Positions 34,748-44,413 of a DNA stretch of 55,631 nt are shown here, one piece after another. How positions within the stretch are numbered: the stretch's first letter is position 1; every line of letters starts with the position of its first letter. The position numbers and the translations under genes were made by a program. The notes beneath the pieces are model-generated. The model searched no databases, had not been told where the DNA came from, and saw nothing but the letters and a program-made list of their open reading frames with translations. The stretch comes from an uncultured Bacteroides sp. (GTDB lineage Bacteria > Bacteroidota > Bacteroidia > Bacteroidales > Bacteroidaceae): the NCBI GenBank assembly GCA_947074195.1, contig CAMTOS010000007.1, forward strand, positions 1 through 55,631, written 5' to 3'.

Positions 34748-35590
34748 TTAAAACTTCATGCCGTTAATCCATTTCATGAACTCAATATCCCTGTGATTAC
34801 AAAAGGCACTATCCGGCTCATTCAATGAAGCAATGGCCTGCATATCTTCTGCGGATAGCTCGAAATCAAATACATCGAAATTCTCTTTCATACGTTCGGG
34901 GCGCACAGATTTCGGGATAACTACGACATCTCTCTGCACTAACCAGCGCAATATGACCTGGGCTACCGATTTATTGTATTTCTTTCCGATGCTTGTCAGC
35001 AGTTCATTGTGGAAAAGATTATTGCGTCCTTCGGCAAAAGGTGCCCATGACTCAATCTGCACTCCATTCTCTTTTAGAAAAGCCTGATTGTCCGTCTGCT
35101 GATAGAATGGGTGAGTCTCCACCTGATTAATGGCCGGAGTAATCTCATTATGGAGTATCAAATCGTAAATCTGATCCGGATAGAAATTGCTTACGCCGAT
35201 TGCTCTGATTTTTCCCGCTTTATACAACTCTTCCATCGCTCTCCACGAGCCATAAACATCGCCATAAGGCTGATGAATCAGATAAAGATCAAGATAGTCG
35301 AGTTGCAGTTTCTTCAGACTAACATCGAATGCTTTCAATGCTTTATCATAGCCAGCATCCTGAATCCAGAGTTTAGTGGTGATAAAGAGTTCGTCGCGTG
35401 GAATGCCACTCTTCTTAATCGCTTCGCCCACGCCTTCTTCGTTCATATAAGCGGCAGCGGTATCAATTGAGCGATAACCTGTTGCTAAAGCATCGATTAC
35501 CACCTTTTCGATTTCCTGTGGTTCAACCTGATATACGCCAAACCCTAAGATTGGCATTTCTACGCCATTGTTTAATTTAACTGTTTTCAT
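34748..35590 (-). CDS. Aldo/keto reductase (2,5-diketo-D-gluconate reductase-like)
   Basis: A 280-residue NADPH-dependent carbonyl reductase with a TIM barrel. The catalytic tetrad is visible: Asp and Tyr in [15 protein letters not shown], Lys in ITTKLWI and His in LIHQPYGD. The cofactor region [20 protein letters not shown] near the end is also typical. It starts five bases after the stop codon of the upstream cupin gene, so the two form an operon. Family members reduce many aldehydes and ketones; the substrate cannot be read from sequence. Confidence 0.93.
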   Translation of the reverse strand: MKTVKLNNGVEMPILGFGVYQVEPQEIEKVVIDALATGYRSIDTAAAYMNEEGVGEAIKKSGIPRDELFITTKLWIQDAGYDKALKAFDVSLKKLQLDYLDLYLIHQPYGDVYGSWRAMEELYKAGKIRAIGVSNFYPDQIYDLILHNEITPAINQVETHPFYQQTDNQAFLKENGVQIESWAPFAEGRNNLFHNELLTSIGKKYNKSVAQVILRWLVQRDVVVIPKSVRPERMKENFDVFDFELSAEDMQAIASLNEPDSAFCNHRDIEFMKWINGMKF

Positions 35591-35595
35591 TGAGG

Positions 35596-36090
35596 TTATT
35601 TTAAAGCGTCATATTGGGCATCGGTTACAGGACCAAGCCACGTATTTTCATTGTATTGAGGATTGCACTCTACGGCAAGATGTGAGAACCAGCTGTCGGC
35701 AGTCGCGCCATGCCAGTGAATAACATTCGGAGCAATCTCTACAACATCACCGGGTTTAAGATGCTGTGCAGGTTTGCCTTCTTCCTGATACCAGCCTTCG
35801 CCACCAACGACGATCAGAATCTGACCACCGGTATGGCTATGCCAGTTGTTACGGCATCCGGGTTCGAATGTGACATTCGAAATCGGTACATTTAAATCTT
35901 TATTGTGGGTGAGCGGAGCAAGATAGGCTTGTCCGATGAAATACTTGGAATACATTTCGGGAAGCTTATCGCCTACAGGAAACGGACTAAGGTTTTGGGG
36001 AAGATTTTCTTGATGATCCATATTCTGAGCTTTTAAGATTATTGGCATTGAGATGAAAAGACTCAATGCTATAAAAAAGATTTTTCTCAT
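35596..36090 (-). CDS. Secreted cupin-domain protein
   Basis: A 164-residue protein with a signal peptide ([16 protein letters not shown]) and a single cupin domain. Metal ligands are in [14 protein letters not shown] and in the second cupin motif [14 protein letters not shown]. The C-terminal '[14 protein letters not shown]' is seen in cupins often paired with carboxymuconolactone decarboxylase-like or AKR genes. It is first in a two-gene operon with the aldo/keto reductase and has a -7 promoter motif upstream. The reaction is unknown. Confidence 0.88.
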   Translation of the reverse strand: MRKIFFIALSLFISMPIILKAQNMDHQENLPQNLSPFPVGDKLPEMYSKYFIGQAYLAPLTHNKDLNVPISNVTFEPGCRNNWHSHTGGQILIVVGGEGWYQEEGKPAQHLKPGDVVEIAPNVIHWHGATADSWFSHLAVECNPQYNENTWLGPVTDAQYDALK

Positions 36091-36118
36091 ATAACAAATT
36101 GTATTAATTGGTTATATG

Positions 36119-36126
36119 CAAAATTA
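36119..36126 (-). promoter_or_regulatory. -7 promoter element of the cupin-AKR operon
   Basis: Read on the minus strand this is TAATTTTG, an exact TAnnTTTG match 28 bp before the cupin start. A possible -33 TTG lies 24 bp upstream of it. Confidence 0.55.
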
Positions 36127-36208
36127 CAGAATATGGATGTTGAAAGCAGACAACATTTTACGGATTTATGTATACATATTACTTGTCTGCAGGGAATTAT
36201 AAGATAAA

Positions 36209-37294
36209 TTACTGCCAGAGAGTAGCGCCTGCTCCGGTAGTTTTGGTATAACCTTCTGCTACAGATTCGTTGGTAACAACGGCTTCAACAAGCTCCATCG
36301 GTACGGGTGTATATTCATAAAAATCGTATGGATTGAACAATGCGCCGTGATTGTTCTTAAGTTGTGCCGCAGATAAAGAACCTTTTGCATTACGATAATA
36401 GTTATTGGCTTCGTTCATCGTTACATAGCAAATGTCATTCTTATTATTGCTGATCGGATCTTTTACGTCGATAAAGGCGTTATGATCGGCATAGATATTG
36501 GCTTCCAAACCTGCACGGATGCAGTAGTTGTTTCCAGGTGCACGATAGAGATTGTTGACACAATGCACCGATCCGAAACGTACACGAGGCATACGTTCGC
36601 GCACATTATCACCCCACCAGTTGAGGGCAAAAGTCACTTTTAGTGCATCTTTATCCATCGCTCCGTTTTTATCGCTATGACCTATAAGGTTGCTATATTT
36701 ATGACCGGTTGATAATTCTGAGTAATAGAATTTACACCATGATATTGTTACATAGTTAGCTCCACCCTTGATATCAAGATTGCCATCGCGGCCATCATAT
36801 AAAGTGCAGTGATCAATCCAAACATTTGTTGCACCTTCAATGCTCAGTGGGTCATCACCATCGACATCAATTGCACCCGGTCCGGCAAAAATAATATTTC
36901 GGACAATAACATTGTGTCCTTTAATATTGAGTATACCATTATCACCTTCCGAATTGAGGAAACGTGCACCCGGTTCGCCAAGAATAGAAATATTTTTCGC
37001 TTTCGAATCGACTTTAGTGCCTTCAGTAAAATTGATGGTAATCCCTTTCTTAATGATGATAGTAGTTGCCGATACTTTCCTTGCCGTATTCAATGCAGCC
37101 TGAAACTCAGCCTCGGTAGTAGGGTAGTGAACATTGGGTGTTTCGGCTGTAACTTCAGAAGGTGATAAAATTCCACTTCCGGTTGTACCGCCATTCAGAC
37201 TTGCCCATCCAAATGATTTATTTAAATCCTGGGCCTGGGCTGTGGTAACAAAGCCTGCAACGATGCAGCATAAAATTAGACAGAAAGTTCTCAT
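36209..37294 (-). CDS. Pectate lyase, PL1-type, secreted
   Basis: A 361-residue exported parallel beta-helix enzyme that cleaves polygalacturonate by beta-elimination with Ca2+. I chose the ATG at 37294, which gives the signal peptide MRTFCLILCCIVAGF...TAQAQD. PL1 motifs are TIIIKKGITI, VWIDHCTLYDGRDGNLDIKG, SWCKFYYSE, the catalytic Arg region RMPRVRFGSVHCVNNLY and the later IYADHNAFIDVKDP. No other pectin gene or SusCD pair is nearby, so it is an isolated carbohydrate-active gene. It lacks a lipobox and is probably periplasmic or released. Confidence 0.92.
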   Translation of the reverse strand: MRTFCLILCCIVAGFVTTAQAQDLNKSFGWASLNGGTTGSGILSPSEVTAETPNVHYPTTEAEFQAALNTARKVSATTIIIKKGITINFTEGTKVDSKAKNISILGEPGARFLNSEGDNGILNIKGHNVIVRNIIFAGPGAIDVDGDDPLSIEGATNVWIDHCTLYDGRDGNLDIKGGANYVTISWCKFYYSELSTGHKYSNLIGHSDKNGAMDKDALKVTFALNWWGDNVRERMPRVRFGSVHCVNNLYRAPGNNYCIRAGLEANIYADHNAFIDVKDPISNNKNDICYVTMNEANNYYRNAKGSLSAAQLKNNHGALFNPYDFYEYTPVPMELVEAVVTNESVAEGYTKTTGAGATLWQ

Positions 37295-37410
37295 ATCGTT
37301 AAAATCTTTAATCTCTGTTTGCAAATATGCACCTAATTCATAGATTAAGTGGCGATAAATAGAGTAAAAATGTGGAGAATCTGTTTTTCAGAAAGCAGCC
37401 TGGTGCATAG

Positions 37411-38310
37411 TTACTTCAGATGCTGTGTACAATAATCTATCACCTCAGTCATCTGATCGGGATGAAACCACTTGATATCCTGATCTCGCTTAAACCATGT
37501 CATCTGTTTACGCGAATAGATTCTTGAATTCTGCTTGATTTTCTCGATGGCAAAAGGCAATTCCCACGTGCCATCGAAAAAGTTGAATAGCTCTTTGTAG
37601 CCTACCGTATTGAGTGAGTTCAGTTGGCGTTGGTCAAAAAACTGTTCAGCTTCCTTAAGCAATCCTTCTTCCATCATTTGATCTACACGCTGATTGATAC
37701 GCTGATAAAGCTCCTCGCGTTCACGAATCAAACCAACTTTAATGATGTTGAAGGGACGTTCTTTTTTTTGTTGCGTGCGGTAAGAAGTATAAGTGCGACC
37801 GGTCATGTAACAAATTTCCAACGCATGAATCACCCTTTTGGGGTTTTTCAGGTCGACGATCTGATAGTATTCAGGGTCCATCAGTTTAAGCTCAGCACAA
37901 AGCTGCTCTAAACCTTCTGACTCATATTTCTGTATCATCATCTCACGGGTTTCATTGTCAACGGTAGGAATATCATCAATACCCTTGCAGATGGCATCGA
38001 CATACATCATCGAACCACCGGTAAGAATAACGGTGTCTTTAGTTTTAAATAGTTCGGTGAGAATAGAAAGAACCTCTTCTTCATATTTGGCTGCACTATA
38101 ATAATCGGTCAGTTGAAGTGTACCTACAAGATGATGCTGTACTCTGGCAAGCTGATCTGGAGTAGGAGCAGCCGTACCAATTTTCAGTTCGGCATAAAGT
38201 TGGCGTGAATCTGCCGAAACGATATCTGTCTGAAAATGTTCGGCAAGACGAAGGCTTAATTCAGTCTTACCAACACCTGTAGGACCAATAAGAACAATGA
38301 GGTTGGGCAT
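37411..38310 (-). CDS. miaA: tRNA dimethylallyltransferase
   Basis: A 299-residue enzyme that adds a dimethylallyl group to A37 of tRNAs reading UNN codons. It has the P-loop [11 protein letters not shown] at residues 8-18, the conserved [40 protein letters not shown] and [11 protein letters not shown]. The usual C-terminal '[15 protein letters not shown]' closes the sequence. It is set off from the upstream acidic-protein gene by a terminator, so it probably has its own promoter. Confidence 0.97.
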   Translation of the reverse strand: MPNLIVLIGPTGVGKTELSLRLAEHFQTDIVSADSRQLYAELKIGTAAPTPDQLARVQHHLVGTLQLTDYYSAAKYEEEVLSILTELFKTKDTVILTGGSMMYVDAICKGIDDIPTVDNETREMMIQKYESEGLEQLCAELKLMDPEYYQIVDLKNPKRVIHALEICYMTGRTYTSYRTQQKKERPFNIIKVGLIREREELYQRINQRVDQMMEEGLLKEAEQFFDQRQLNSLNTVGYKELFNFFDGTWELPFAIEKIKQNSRIYSRKQMTWFKRDQDIKWFHPDQMTEVIDYCTQHLK

Positions 38311-38314
38311 ATAA

Positions 38315-38360
38315 ACAAAAATGCGTTCAGAGAAGAGGGTACACTTCTTCTCTGAACGCA
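38315..38360 (-). terminator. Intrinsic terminator between the PRiA4_ORF3-like gene and miaA
   Basis: A perfect 15-bp stem (38322-38336 with 38346-38360) with a 9-nt loop is followed on the minus strand by TTTTTG. It lies 10 bp after the acidic-protein stop codon. Confidence 0.82.
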
Positions 38361-38370
38361 GAATATGTGA

Positions 38371-38931
38371 TTAAAATTTATCGTCGCTAAAATCGGCAGC
38401 TGCGCCACCATTGCTATCTATATCGAATCCTTCCTGGTCGAAATCTTCAAGATCGAAATCCTGATCACCATAAAAGTTCTCATCAAGATCTAATGCTGTG
38501 TTACCTACAGCAATTTCTTCAAAATCAACTGTTTGTTTGGGTGCGTCACCAATCTGGCGTGTACACTCTGCTCCAGTCATATCTTTGCCGGTAATGATTT
38601 CCGAAAGTTCGATAAAGAAACAACGTTCTGTCATGTAATCGAATACATAAAGCATCTTTTGCTTTTCATCTTCGATTAGTTCACTAAGAACTGTATCCTC
38701 CATAATCCAGCTGTCAAGCTCAGGATTACTATCCATCTCTTCTAAAGTAACTTCTTTTTCTTTTTCCCAGTTATCATCGCACAGGAAAAAAGAGGTCATC
38801 TGATCGTCGGTATAATTAACCGCTTTCACTATTTCTTTGTGTAAGTCAAAGAAAGTAGCATCCGGATCAATCTGTATTTCTCTTAGAAAATCATCGTTTT
38901 CGTCAGAGATAATTGTAAATCTATAAATCAT
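38371..38931 (-). CDS. PRiA4_ORF3/TnpR-passenger-like acidic protein
   Basis: A 186-residue protein. Its first ~115 residues resemble the plasmid pRiA4b ORF3 domain (MIYRFTIISDENDDFLREIQIDPDATFFDLHKEIVKAV; DSWIMEDTVLSELIEDEKQKMLYVFDYM). The last ~50 residues are a very acidic tail rich in Asp, Glu, Phe and Gly (DENFYGDQDFDLEDFDQEGF). It lies between lpxA and miaA in the core genome and ends at a terminator. The 'TnpR passenger' family name reflects IS annotation only; I see no transposase. The function is unknown. Confidence 0.8.
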   Translation of the reverse strand: MIYRFTIISDENDDFLREIQIDPDATFFDLHKEIVKAVNYTDDQMTSFFLCDDNWEKEKEVTLEEMDSNPELDSWIMEDTVLSELIEDEKQKMLYVFDYMTERCFFIELSEIITGKDMTGAECTRQIGDAPKQTVDFEEIAVGNTALDLDENFYGDQDFDLEDFDQEGFDIDSNGGAAADFSDDKF

Positions 38932-39004
38932 AATATTTTCCGATAACTTCTGAGTCCTAACAACTATATATAAATATATCCTATCAGGTATTATCCGGTT
39001 TAAA

Positions 39005-39772
39005 TTATTTTAAAATACCACGCTCTGAAGTGCGAATAAAATTAACAATATACTCTACTTCAGGGATCATTGGAATCTCTTCCTCAATTTTAAGCAATGC
39101 CTCAGAATTGTTCAATCCGCTTTGATAAATGATTCTGTATGCATTGTGAATTTTTTCGATAACATCGTTAGCGAAACCACGGCGGCGCAATCCGATAATA
39201 TTAATACCTGCATAAGAAATAGGTTCTCTGCCGGCAATAATGTAAGGAGGGATATCTTTACTGAAACGGCTTCCACCCTGAATCATCACGTGACTTCCTA
39301 CGTGGCAGAACTGATGCATCAATACATTGGCGCTGACAATAGCATTATCATCGATAATGATTTCACCGGCCATTTTAGTTGAGTTTCCGATAATACAACC
39401 ATTTCCGATGATTGCATCGTGAGCAACATGTACACCTTCCATTAAAAGATTGTTATTTCCAACTACAGTGCGTCCTTTGGCTGCTGTACCACGATTGATC
39501 GTTACATTCTCGCGAATGGTATTGTTGTCACCAATTTCGGCAGTACTTTCTTCGCCCTGGAATTTAAGATCCTGAGGAATGGCACCAATTACAGCACCCG
39601 GAAAAATCGTATTATTTTTGCCTATACGTGAACCATATAAAATGCTGACATTTGGCATGATTTTATTATCATCACCAACGACTACATCTTTATCGATAAA
39701 TACAAACGGTCCAATTTCAACATTATTCCCGATCTTTGCTTCGGGATGAATATATGCTAACGGGCTAATCAT
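39005..39772 (-). CDS. lpxA: Acyl-ACP--UDP-GlcNAc O-acyltransferase
   Basis: A 255-residue left-handed beta-helix enzyme, first step of lipid A synthesis. Hexapeptide repeats run through the first 180 residues (ISPLAYIHPEAKIGNNVEIGPF; VTINRGT; GVHVAHDAIIGNGCIIGN). The catalytic His is in HVAHD. A helical C-terminus follows (GLRRRGFANDVIEKIHNAYRIIY). It lies 7 bp after lpxC-fabZ and ends the lpxD-lpxC/fabZ-lpxA operon. Confidence 0.97.
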   Translation of the reverse strand: MISPLAYIHPEAKIGNNVEIGPFVFIDKDVVVGDDNKIMPNVSILYGSRIGKNNTIFPGAVIGAIPQDLKFQGEESTAEIGDNNTIRENVTINRGTAAKGRTVVGNNNLLMEGVHVAHDAIIGNGCIIGNSTKMAGEIIIDDNAIVSANVLMHQFCHVGSHVMIQGGSRFSKDIPPYIIAGREPISYAGINIIGLRRRGFANDVIEKIHNAYRIIYQSGLNNSEALLKIEEEIPMIPEVEYIVNFIRTSERGILK

Positions 39773-39779
39773 TCTTTTA

Positions 39780-41165
39780 TTATTTGTTTTTTATAACTTG
39801 TGCCATGAACTCTACTTCGCACACTACTTTCTCGCCAACAAAAGCATAACCTTTCATTGTAGCGATACCACGACGAATCGGAGTAATGAATTCTACACGG
39901 AACAACATCGTGTCACCCGGTACAACTTTTTGTCTGAAACGTCCGTTATCAATACGGAGGAAATAGGTAGAATAGCGTTCGGGCTCATCTACTGAATTAA
40001 GAACAAGCAAACCACCAACCTGCGCCATAGCTTCGAACTGCAATACACCAGGCATTACCGGTTCTTGCGGGAAATGGCCCTGGAAGAAAGGTTCGTTCGA
40101 AGTAATATTTTTTACACCTACGATATAATTTGATCCAATTTCGATTACTTTATCAACCAATTGAAATGGGTAACGATGCGGAAGTAACTTGCGAATCTTA
40201 TTCACATCCATTACCGGAACATCGTTGGGGTTATAAGTAGGCGCCTGAACTTCGTGCAGGCGGATTTCTTTGCGCATCTGGCGCGCAAATTTATTATTAA
40301 TCGTATGTCCGGGACGAGTAGCAATGATACGGCCCTTAATCGGTTTACCAATTAAAGCCAAATCACCAATCACATCCAATAGTTTGTGACGGGCACATTC
40401 ATTAGGCCATACAAGTGGTTTATGATTAATGTATCCCAACTGGTCAGCATTCATATGAGGAACACCCATTACGTCAGCTAGTTTATCGTAGCTTTCCTGA
40501 GACATTTTGCGTTCGTAAATAACGATGGCATTGTCAAGATCACCTCCTTTAATTAATCCTGCAGAAAGAAGTGGTTCAATTTCTCTGACGAATACAAATG
40601 TACGGCTGGCCGCAATTTCATCCTTGAATTTTGCCATATCTTCGAGAGTGGCAAACTGATTAGGAATGATTTCCGAATCATATGAAATCAATACATTCAG
40701 ACTGAAGCTGTCGTCAGGAAGAACTATGATAGAAGAACCGGTTTCTTCGTCGCGGACTTCTATTTTTGATTTAATGATATAATAGTCTTTTGCTGCATTT
40801 TGTTCAGCAATTCCCACACGTTCAATTTCCTGCACATAATATTGTGCGCTACCATCAAGGATAGGAAACTCAGGGCCATTCACCTGAATAAGACAGTTGT
40901 CAATATCCAGTGCATATAAAGCCGCCATACCGTGTTCTATTGTGCTTACCTTGACCCCATTCTGCTCTAATACGGTGCCACGGGTTGTCTCTGTAACATT
41001 ATTCGCAACAGCATCAATAACAGGTTGTCCTTCTACATCTACACGTTGTATTTTATAACCGTGATTTTCTGGTGCAGGATTGAAAGTTACAACTAAATCA
41101 AGCCCTGTGTGAAGACCTTTTCCTCTTAATGAGAAGCTGCTTTGCAGAGTTTTTTGTTTCAGCAT
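39780..41165 (-). CDS. lpxC-fabZ: Bifunctional UDP-3-O-acyl-GlcNAc deacetylase / 3-hydroxyacyl-ACP dehydratase (LpxC-FabZ fusion)
   Basis: A 461-residue fusion that is normal in Bacteroidota. Residues 1-310 are LpxC: SFSLRGKGLHTG, STIEHGMAALYAL with the zinc-binding His, and ARHKLLDVIGDLALIG with the second zinc site. Residues 318-461 are FabZ: KLLPHRYPFQLVDKV with the catalytic His, NEPFFQGHFPQEPVMPGVLQFEAMAQ with the catalytic Glu, and a C-terminal EVEFMAQVIK. It joins lipid A commitment and fatty-acid dehydration in one polypeptide, linking the two hydroxyacyl-ACP pathways. It starts 3 bp after the lpxD stop codon. Confidence 0.97.
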   Translation of the reverse strand: MLKQKTLQSSFSLRGKGLHTGLDLVVTFNPAPENHGYKIQRVDVEGQPVIDAVANNVTETTRGTVLEQNGVKVSTIEHGMAALYALDIDNCLIQVNGPEFPILDGSAQYYVQEIERVGIAEQNAAKDYYIIKSKIEVRDEETGSSIIVLPDDSFSLNVLISYDSEIIPNQFATLEDMAKFKDEIAASRTFVFVREIEPLLSAGLIKGGDLDNAIVIYERKMSQESYDKLADVMGVPHMNADQLGYINHKPLVWPNECARHKLLDVIGDLALIGKPIKGRIIATRPGHTINNKFARQMRKEIRLHEVQAPTYNPNDVPVMDVNKIRKLLPHRYPFQLVDKVIEIGSNYIVGVKNITSNEPFFQGHFPQEPVMPGVLQFEAMAQVGGLLVLNSVDEPERYSTYFLRIDNGRFRQKVVPGDTMLFRVEFITPIRRGIATMKGYAFVGEKVVCEVEFMAQVIKNK

Positions 41166-41168
41166 TGA

Positions 41169-42209
41169 TTACTTATTTAGTTTTTGTTTTATTTCTTCTA
41201 GCTCTTTTCTTAGTGCGTTGACCTCAAATGAGAGATCTGGCAATTTACGAAATACTGAGGCTGATCTGAAGTAAGGTTTCATTTCCATTGGTGGTGTACC
41301 AATGAGTTGTCGGTTAGGTTTAGTGCTACTTGGCACACCCGACTGGGCACCGAATGTAACATGATCACCAATTGTAATATGGCCTGCTACACCAACCTGG
41401 CCGGCAAATGTACACCATTCACCAACTTTGGTAGATCCTGCAATACCTGTCTGAGCTGCCATTACAGTGTGGGCACCAATTTCATCGTTGTGAGCAATCT
41501 GAACAAGATTGTCTAGTTTCACACCTTTATGAATAATAGTAGCACCCATTGTAGCACGGTCAACACAAGCATTTGCACCAATGTCAACTCTGTCTTCAAG
41601 GATCACGATTCCGATTTGAGGAATCTTTTCGTATCCGTCTGGAGTTGGAGCAAAACCAAAACCGTCAGAACCAATTACTGCACCCGAATGAAGAATACAT
41701 TCATTACCGATGCGGCAATCGTGATAAATACTGACATTCGAATAAATGATACATTGATCACCTATTTTTACTCCGTCACCAATAAATGTATGGGGGTATA
41801 TACGTGTGTTATCGCCAATCGTAACGTTTTCGCCGATATAAGCAAAAGCGCCTATATAAACATTCTCGCCAACTTTCGCAGATGGAGATACGAATGCAAG
41901 AGAATCAATTCCTGTTTTTTTAGGTTTACTCATTTCATACAAGTTTAGCAATTTTGCCAGACTCTCGTATGCATTGTCTACCTTAATAAGTGTTGCAGGA
42001 ACTTCTTTCTCGGGTACAAAATCTTTGTTAACCAATATGATGGTCGATTTTGTGTCATATATATAGGGAAGATATTTAGGATTTGAGAGGAATGATATTG
42101 CTCCAGGTATTCCTTCTTCAATTTTAGCAAAAGTATGTACAGTTGCATTCTCATCACCGACAATTTCTCCGTCGATGAATGCAGCAATTTGCTTGGCCGA
42201 AAACTCCAT
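41169..42209 (-). CDS. lpxD: UDP-3-O-acylglucosamine N-acyltransferase
   Basis: A 346-residue third-step enzyme of lipid A synthesis. The N-terminal uridine-binding domain ([17 protein letters not shown]...[10 protein letters not shown]) is followed by many hexapeptide repeats ([27 protein letters not shown]). The catalytic His lies in [14 protein letters not shown]-terminal coiled helix ([17 protein letters not shown]) is typical. It opens the lipid A operon, with an 88-bp gap after the HD protein gene. Confidence 0.96.
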   Translation of the reverse strand: MEFSAKQIAAFIDGEIVGDENATVHTFAKIEEGIPGAISFLSNPKYLPYIYDTKSTIILVNKDFVPEKEVPATLIKVDNAYESLAKLLNLYEMSKPKKTGIDSLAFVSPSAKVGENVYIGAFAYIGENVTIGDNTRIYPHTFIGDGVKIGDQCIIYSNVSIYHDCRIGNECILHSGAVIGSDGFGFAPTPDGYEKIPQIGIVILEDRVDIGANACVDRATMGATIIHKGVKLDNLVQIAHNDEIGAHTVMAAQTGIAGSTKVGEWCTFAGQVGVAGHITIGDHVTFGAQSGVPSSTKPNRQLIGTPPMEMKPYFRSASVFRKLPDLSFEVNALRKELEEIKQKLNK

Positions 42210-42297
42210 AGCTTACTTAATTTATGATATTACGATATTGTTTCAAACACAAATAACGGTTTTTTTTTTGAAAACTCCGTATTCTTTAATGAATATT

Positions 42298-43533
42298 TTA
42301 CAGATGCTTATCTAAACGATAATAACACAGATAGTATTTTTTTACTTTTTTTGCTAATAACGAAATATTAAGCATATCTGATGCATCTGCAATATTCTCT
42401 ATTTTTCCATCTTTAAATAAGATGTCAATGCTATCATCAGCCGGGTCGTACATATTCTTCGATATTTGCGAAGTCGATACAAAATATGAGGCCTCTGACG
42501 GTGAAATGTTCAGTTCATGTCCAATCTGCAAAATTAGGCTATTTTTTCTATCTTCGCTTATTGGTTCATTGAAAATTTCAACTTTAAATATATTTCTGTT
42601 TACCATGCCATTACTGAGCGTCGATAAAACTTTATCTTCATGCTGGCACCATACTTTCAGTGAAGTCCAGATATCATTGTCGTCAAGTTGAATGAAATTC
42701 TCAAGACATTCTGGTTCATTCATGAAAAAGTGTTCATCAATATCTCTGTACAGGAAATATTTTAATGCCGGTGATGCGAAAATTTCAACACCTTGCCTTG
42801 CCAATTCCTTGGCGCGCAATAATGTGTTCAGCAACAGGCGCTCATAGGCCACAGACGTTTTGTGCAAATAAACCTGCCAGTACATTAACCTTCGGGCAGT
42901 CAGAAAATTTTCTATAGAATAAATGCCTTTCGATTCCACTACCAGTCGGTCGTCTGCCACATCAAGCATTTTTATGATACGAGCCGAACCGATATTACCT
43001 TCATGTACGCCGGTGTAAAAACTGTCGCGGCGAAGATAATCAAGGCGGTCCATATCCAATTGCCCGCTTACTAACTGATGCAGAAAACGTTTGGGATATT
43101 CATCTTTAAAGATCTGTATAGCCAGACTCAGCTGGCCATTCATTTCTTTGTTCATTCGCTCCATCAGCATCAACGAGATGCGTTCGTGTGAGACACCGTT
43201 AACAAGCGTGTTCTCTAATACATGCGAAAATGGTCCGTGACCAATGTCATGTAAAAGGATAGCGGCTCTCACAGCCTCTGCCTCACTATCGAAAATAAAG
43301 TGCCCTTTGCTTGTGAGTTGAACAATTGCTTCACTCATCAGATGGAAAGCACCGAGTGAATGCTGGAAGCGGGTATGTTGTGCGCCGGGATAAACCACAG
43401 ATGCAATACCCATTTGCTTAATGCGTGTGAGGCGTTGCAATAAAGGATGCTTCACGATATCGTAAAGCAATCCTTTAGGGATATTGATGAATCCGAAGAC
43501 CGGATCGTTTATGATTTTCCTGGCTTGAGGCAT
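42298..43533 (-). CDS. HD-domain phosphohydrolase (dNTPase-like)
   Basis: A 411-residue protein. HD-superfamily residues are TRFQHSLGAFHLM, LLHDIGHGPFSHVLE and the later Asp in SGQLDMDRLDYLRRDSF, the pattern of YdhJ/dGTPase-like hydrolases. It starts with KIINDPVFGFINIPKGLLYDIVKHPLLQRLTRIKQMG, common to this family across Bacteroidota. It lies 6 bp after pyrF on the same strand and before lpxD. A role in nucleotide hydrolysis is expected but the substrate is not settled. Confidence 0.9.
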   Translation of the reverse strand: MPQARKIINDPVFGFINIPKGLLYDIVKHPLLQRLTRIKQMGIASVVYPGAQHTRFQHSLGAFHLMSEAIVQLTSKGHFIFDSEAEAVRAAILLHDIGHGPFSHVLENTLVNGVSHERISLMLMERMNKEMNGQLSLAIQIFKDEYPKRFLHQLVSGQLDMDRLDYLRRDSFYTGVHEGNIGSARIIKMLDVADDRLVVESKGIYSIENFLTARRLMYWQVYLHKTSVAYERLLLNTLLRAKELARQGVEIFASPALKYFLYRDIDEHFFMNEPECLENFIQLDDNDIWTSLKVWCQHEDKVLSTLSNGMVNRNIFKVEIFNEPISEDRKNSLILQIGHELNISPSEASYFVSTSQISKNMYDPADDSIDILFKDGKIENIADASDMLNISLLAKKVKKYYLCYYRLDKHL

Positions 43534-43539
43534 GATTGT

Positions 43540-44364
43540 TTACAGGATAGCTTTTAATTCTTCAGCCATTTCTTCCTGAACCTTGCGTGCTTCTTCTTTC
43601 GCAGCTGCAGCAAAGTTTTCAGTTTTATCTGCATAGATAATGGCGCGTGATGAATTAACGATCAGACCGCAGGTACTGTTCATGCCGTATTTGCATACTT
43701 CAGTCAATGAACCTCCCTGTGCACCAACTCCTGGTACTAAAAGGAAATGGTTGGGAACAATCTGACGAATTTCTTCGAAAGCGCGGCCCTGCGTTGCACC
43801 AACAACGTACATCATTTGCTCATCGTTGCCCCATTCCTGAGATTTGCGCAATACTTTCTCGAATAAACGCTCGCCATCTTTATCTTCAGTTAACTGAAAA
43901 TCGTGTGAACCTTTATTGCTGGTCAGTGCCAGAAGAATCACCCATTTGCCTTTATAATCAAGGAAAGGAGTCACGCTGTCTTCGCCCATATATGGAGCAA
44001 CTGTTACTGAATCAATATTCAGTTCTTCGAAGAATGTGCGGGCATACATAGAAGATGTATTACCAATATCACCACGTTTTGCATCAGCAATAATAAACTG
44101 ATCAGGATAATTCTCAGTGATGTAGTTGATGGTTTTCTCGAAAGCAATCCAACCACTTACACCCATACTTTCGTAGAAAGCAAGATTAGGTTTGTAGGCG
44201 ATACAATATTCAGCTGTTGCATCGATAATTGCTTTATTGAAAGCAAAGATTGGATCTTCCTCACGAAGCAAATGTTCAGGTATCTTTTTGATGTCAGTAT
44301 CAAGACCTACGCAAAGAAATGACTTCTTGCGTTTTATATTTTCAAATAGCTCTTGTTTAGTCAT
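43540..44364 (-). CDS. pyrF: Orotidine 5'-phosphate decarboxylase (long, PyrF type 2)
   Basis: A 274-residue enzyme for the last step of UMP synthesis. Motifs of the longer OMP decarboxylase family are [47 protein letters not shown] with the catalytic Asp-Lys-Asp array, and [14 protein letters not shown] with the phosphate-binding loop. It lies between prfA (49-bp gap) and the HD gene (6-bp gap) and is probably co-transcribed with them. Confidence 0.96.
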   Translation of the reverse strand: MTKQELFENIKRKKSFLCVGLDTDIKKIPEHLLREEDPIFAFNKAIIDATAEYCIAYKPNLAFYESMGVSGWIAFEKTINYITENYPDQFIIADAKRGDIGNTSSMYARTFFEELNIDSVTVAPYMGEDSVTPFLDYKGKWVILLALTSNKGSHDFQLTEDKDGERLFEKVLRKSQEWGNDEQMMYVVGATQGRAFEEIRQIVPNHFLLVPGVGAQGGSLTEVCKYGMNSTCGLIVNSSRAIIYADKTENFAAAAKEEARKVQEEMAEELKAIL

Positions 44365-44413
44365 AACGCTACTTTATTATAATTAATGTTTTGTTAGCCG
44401 ATAGAATCGAATC

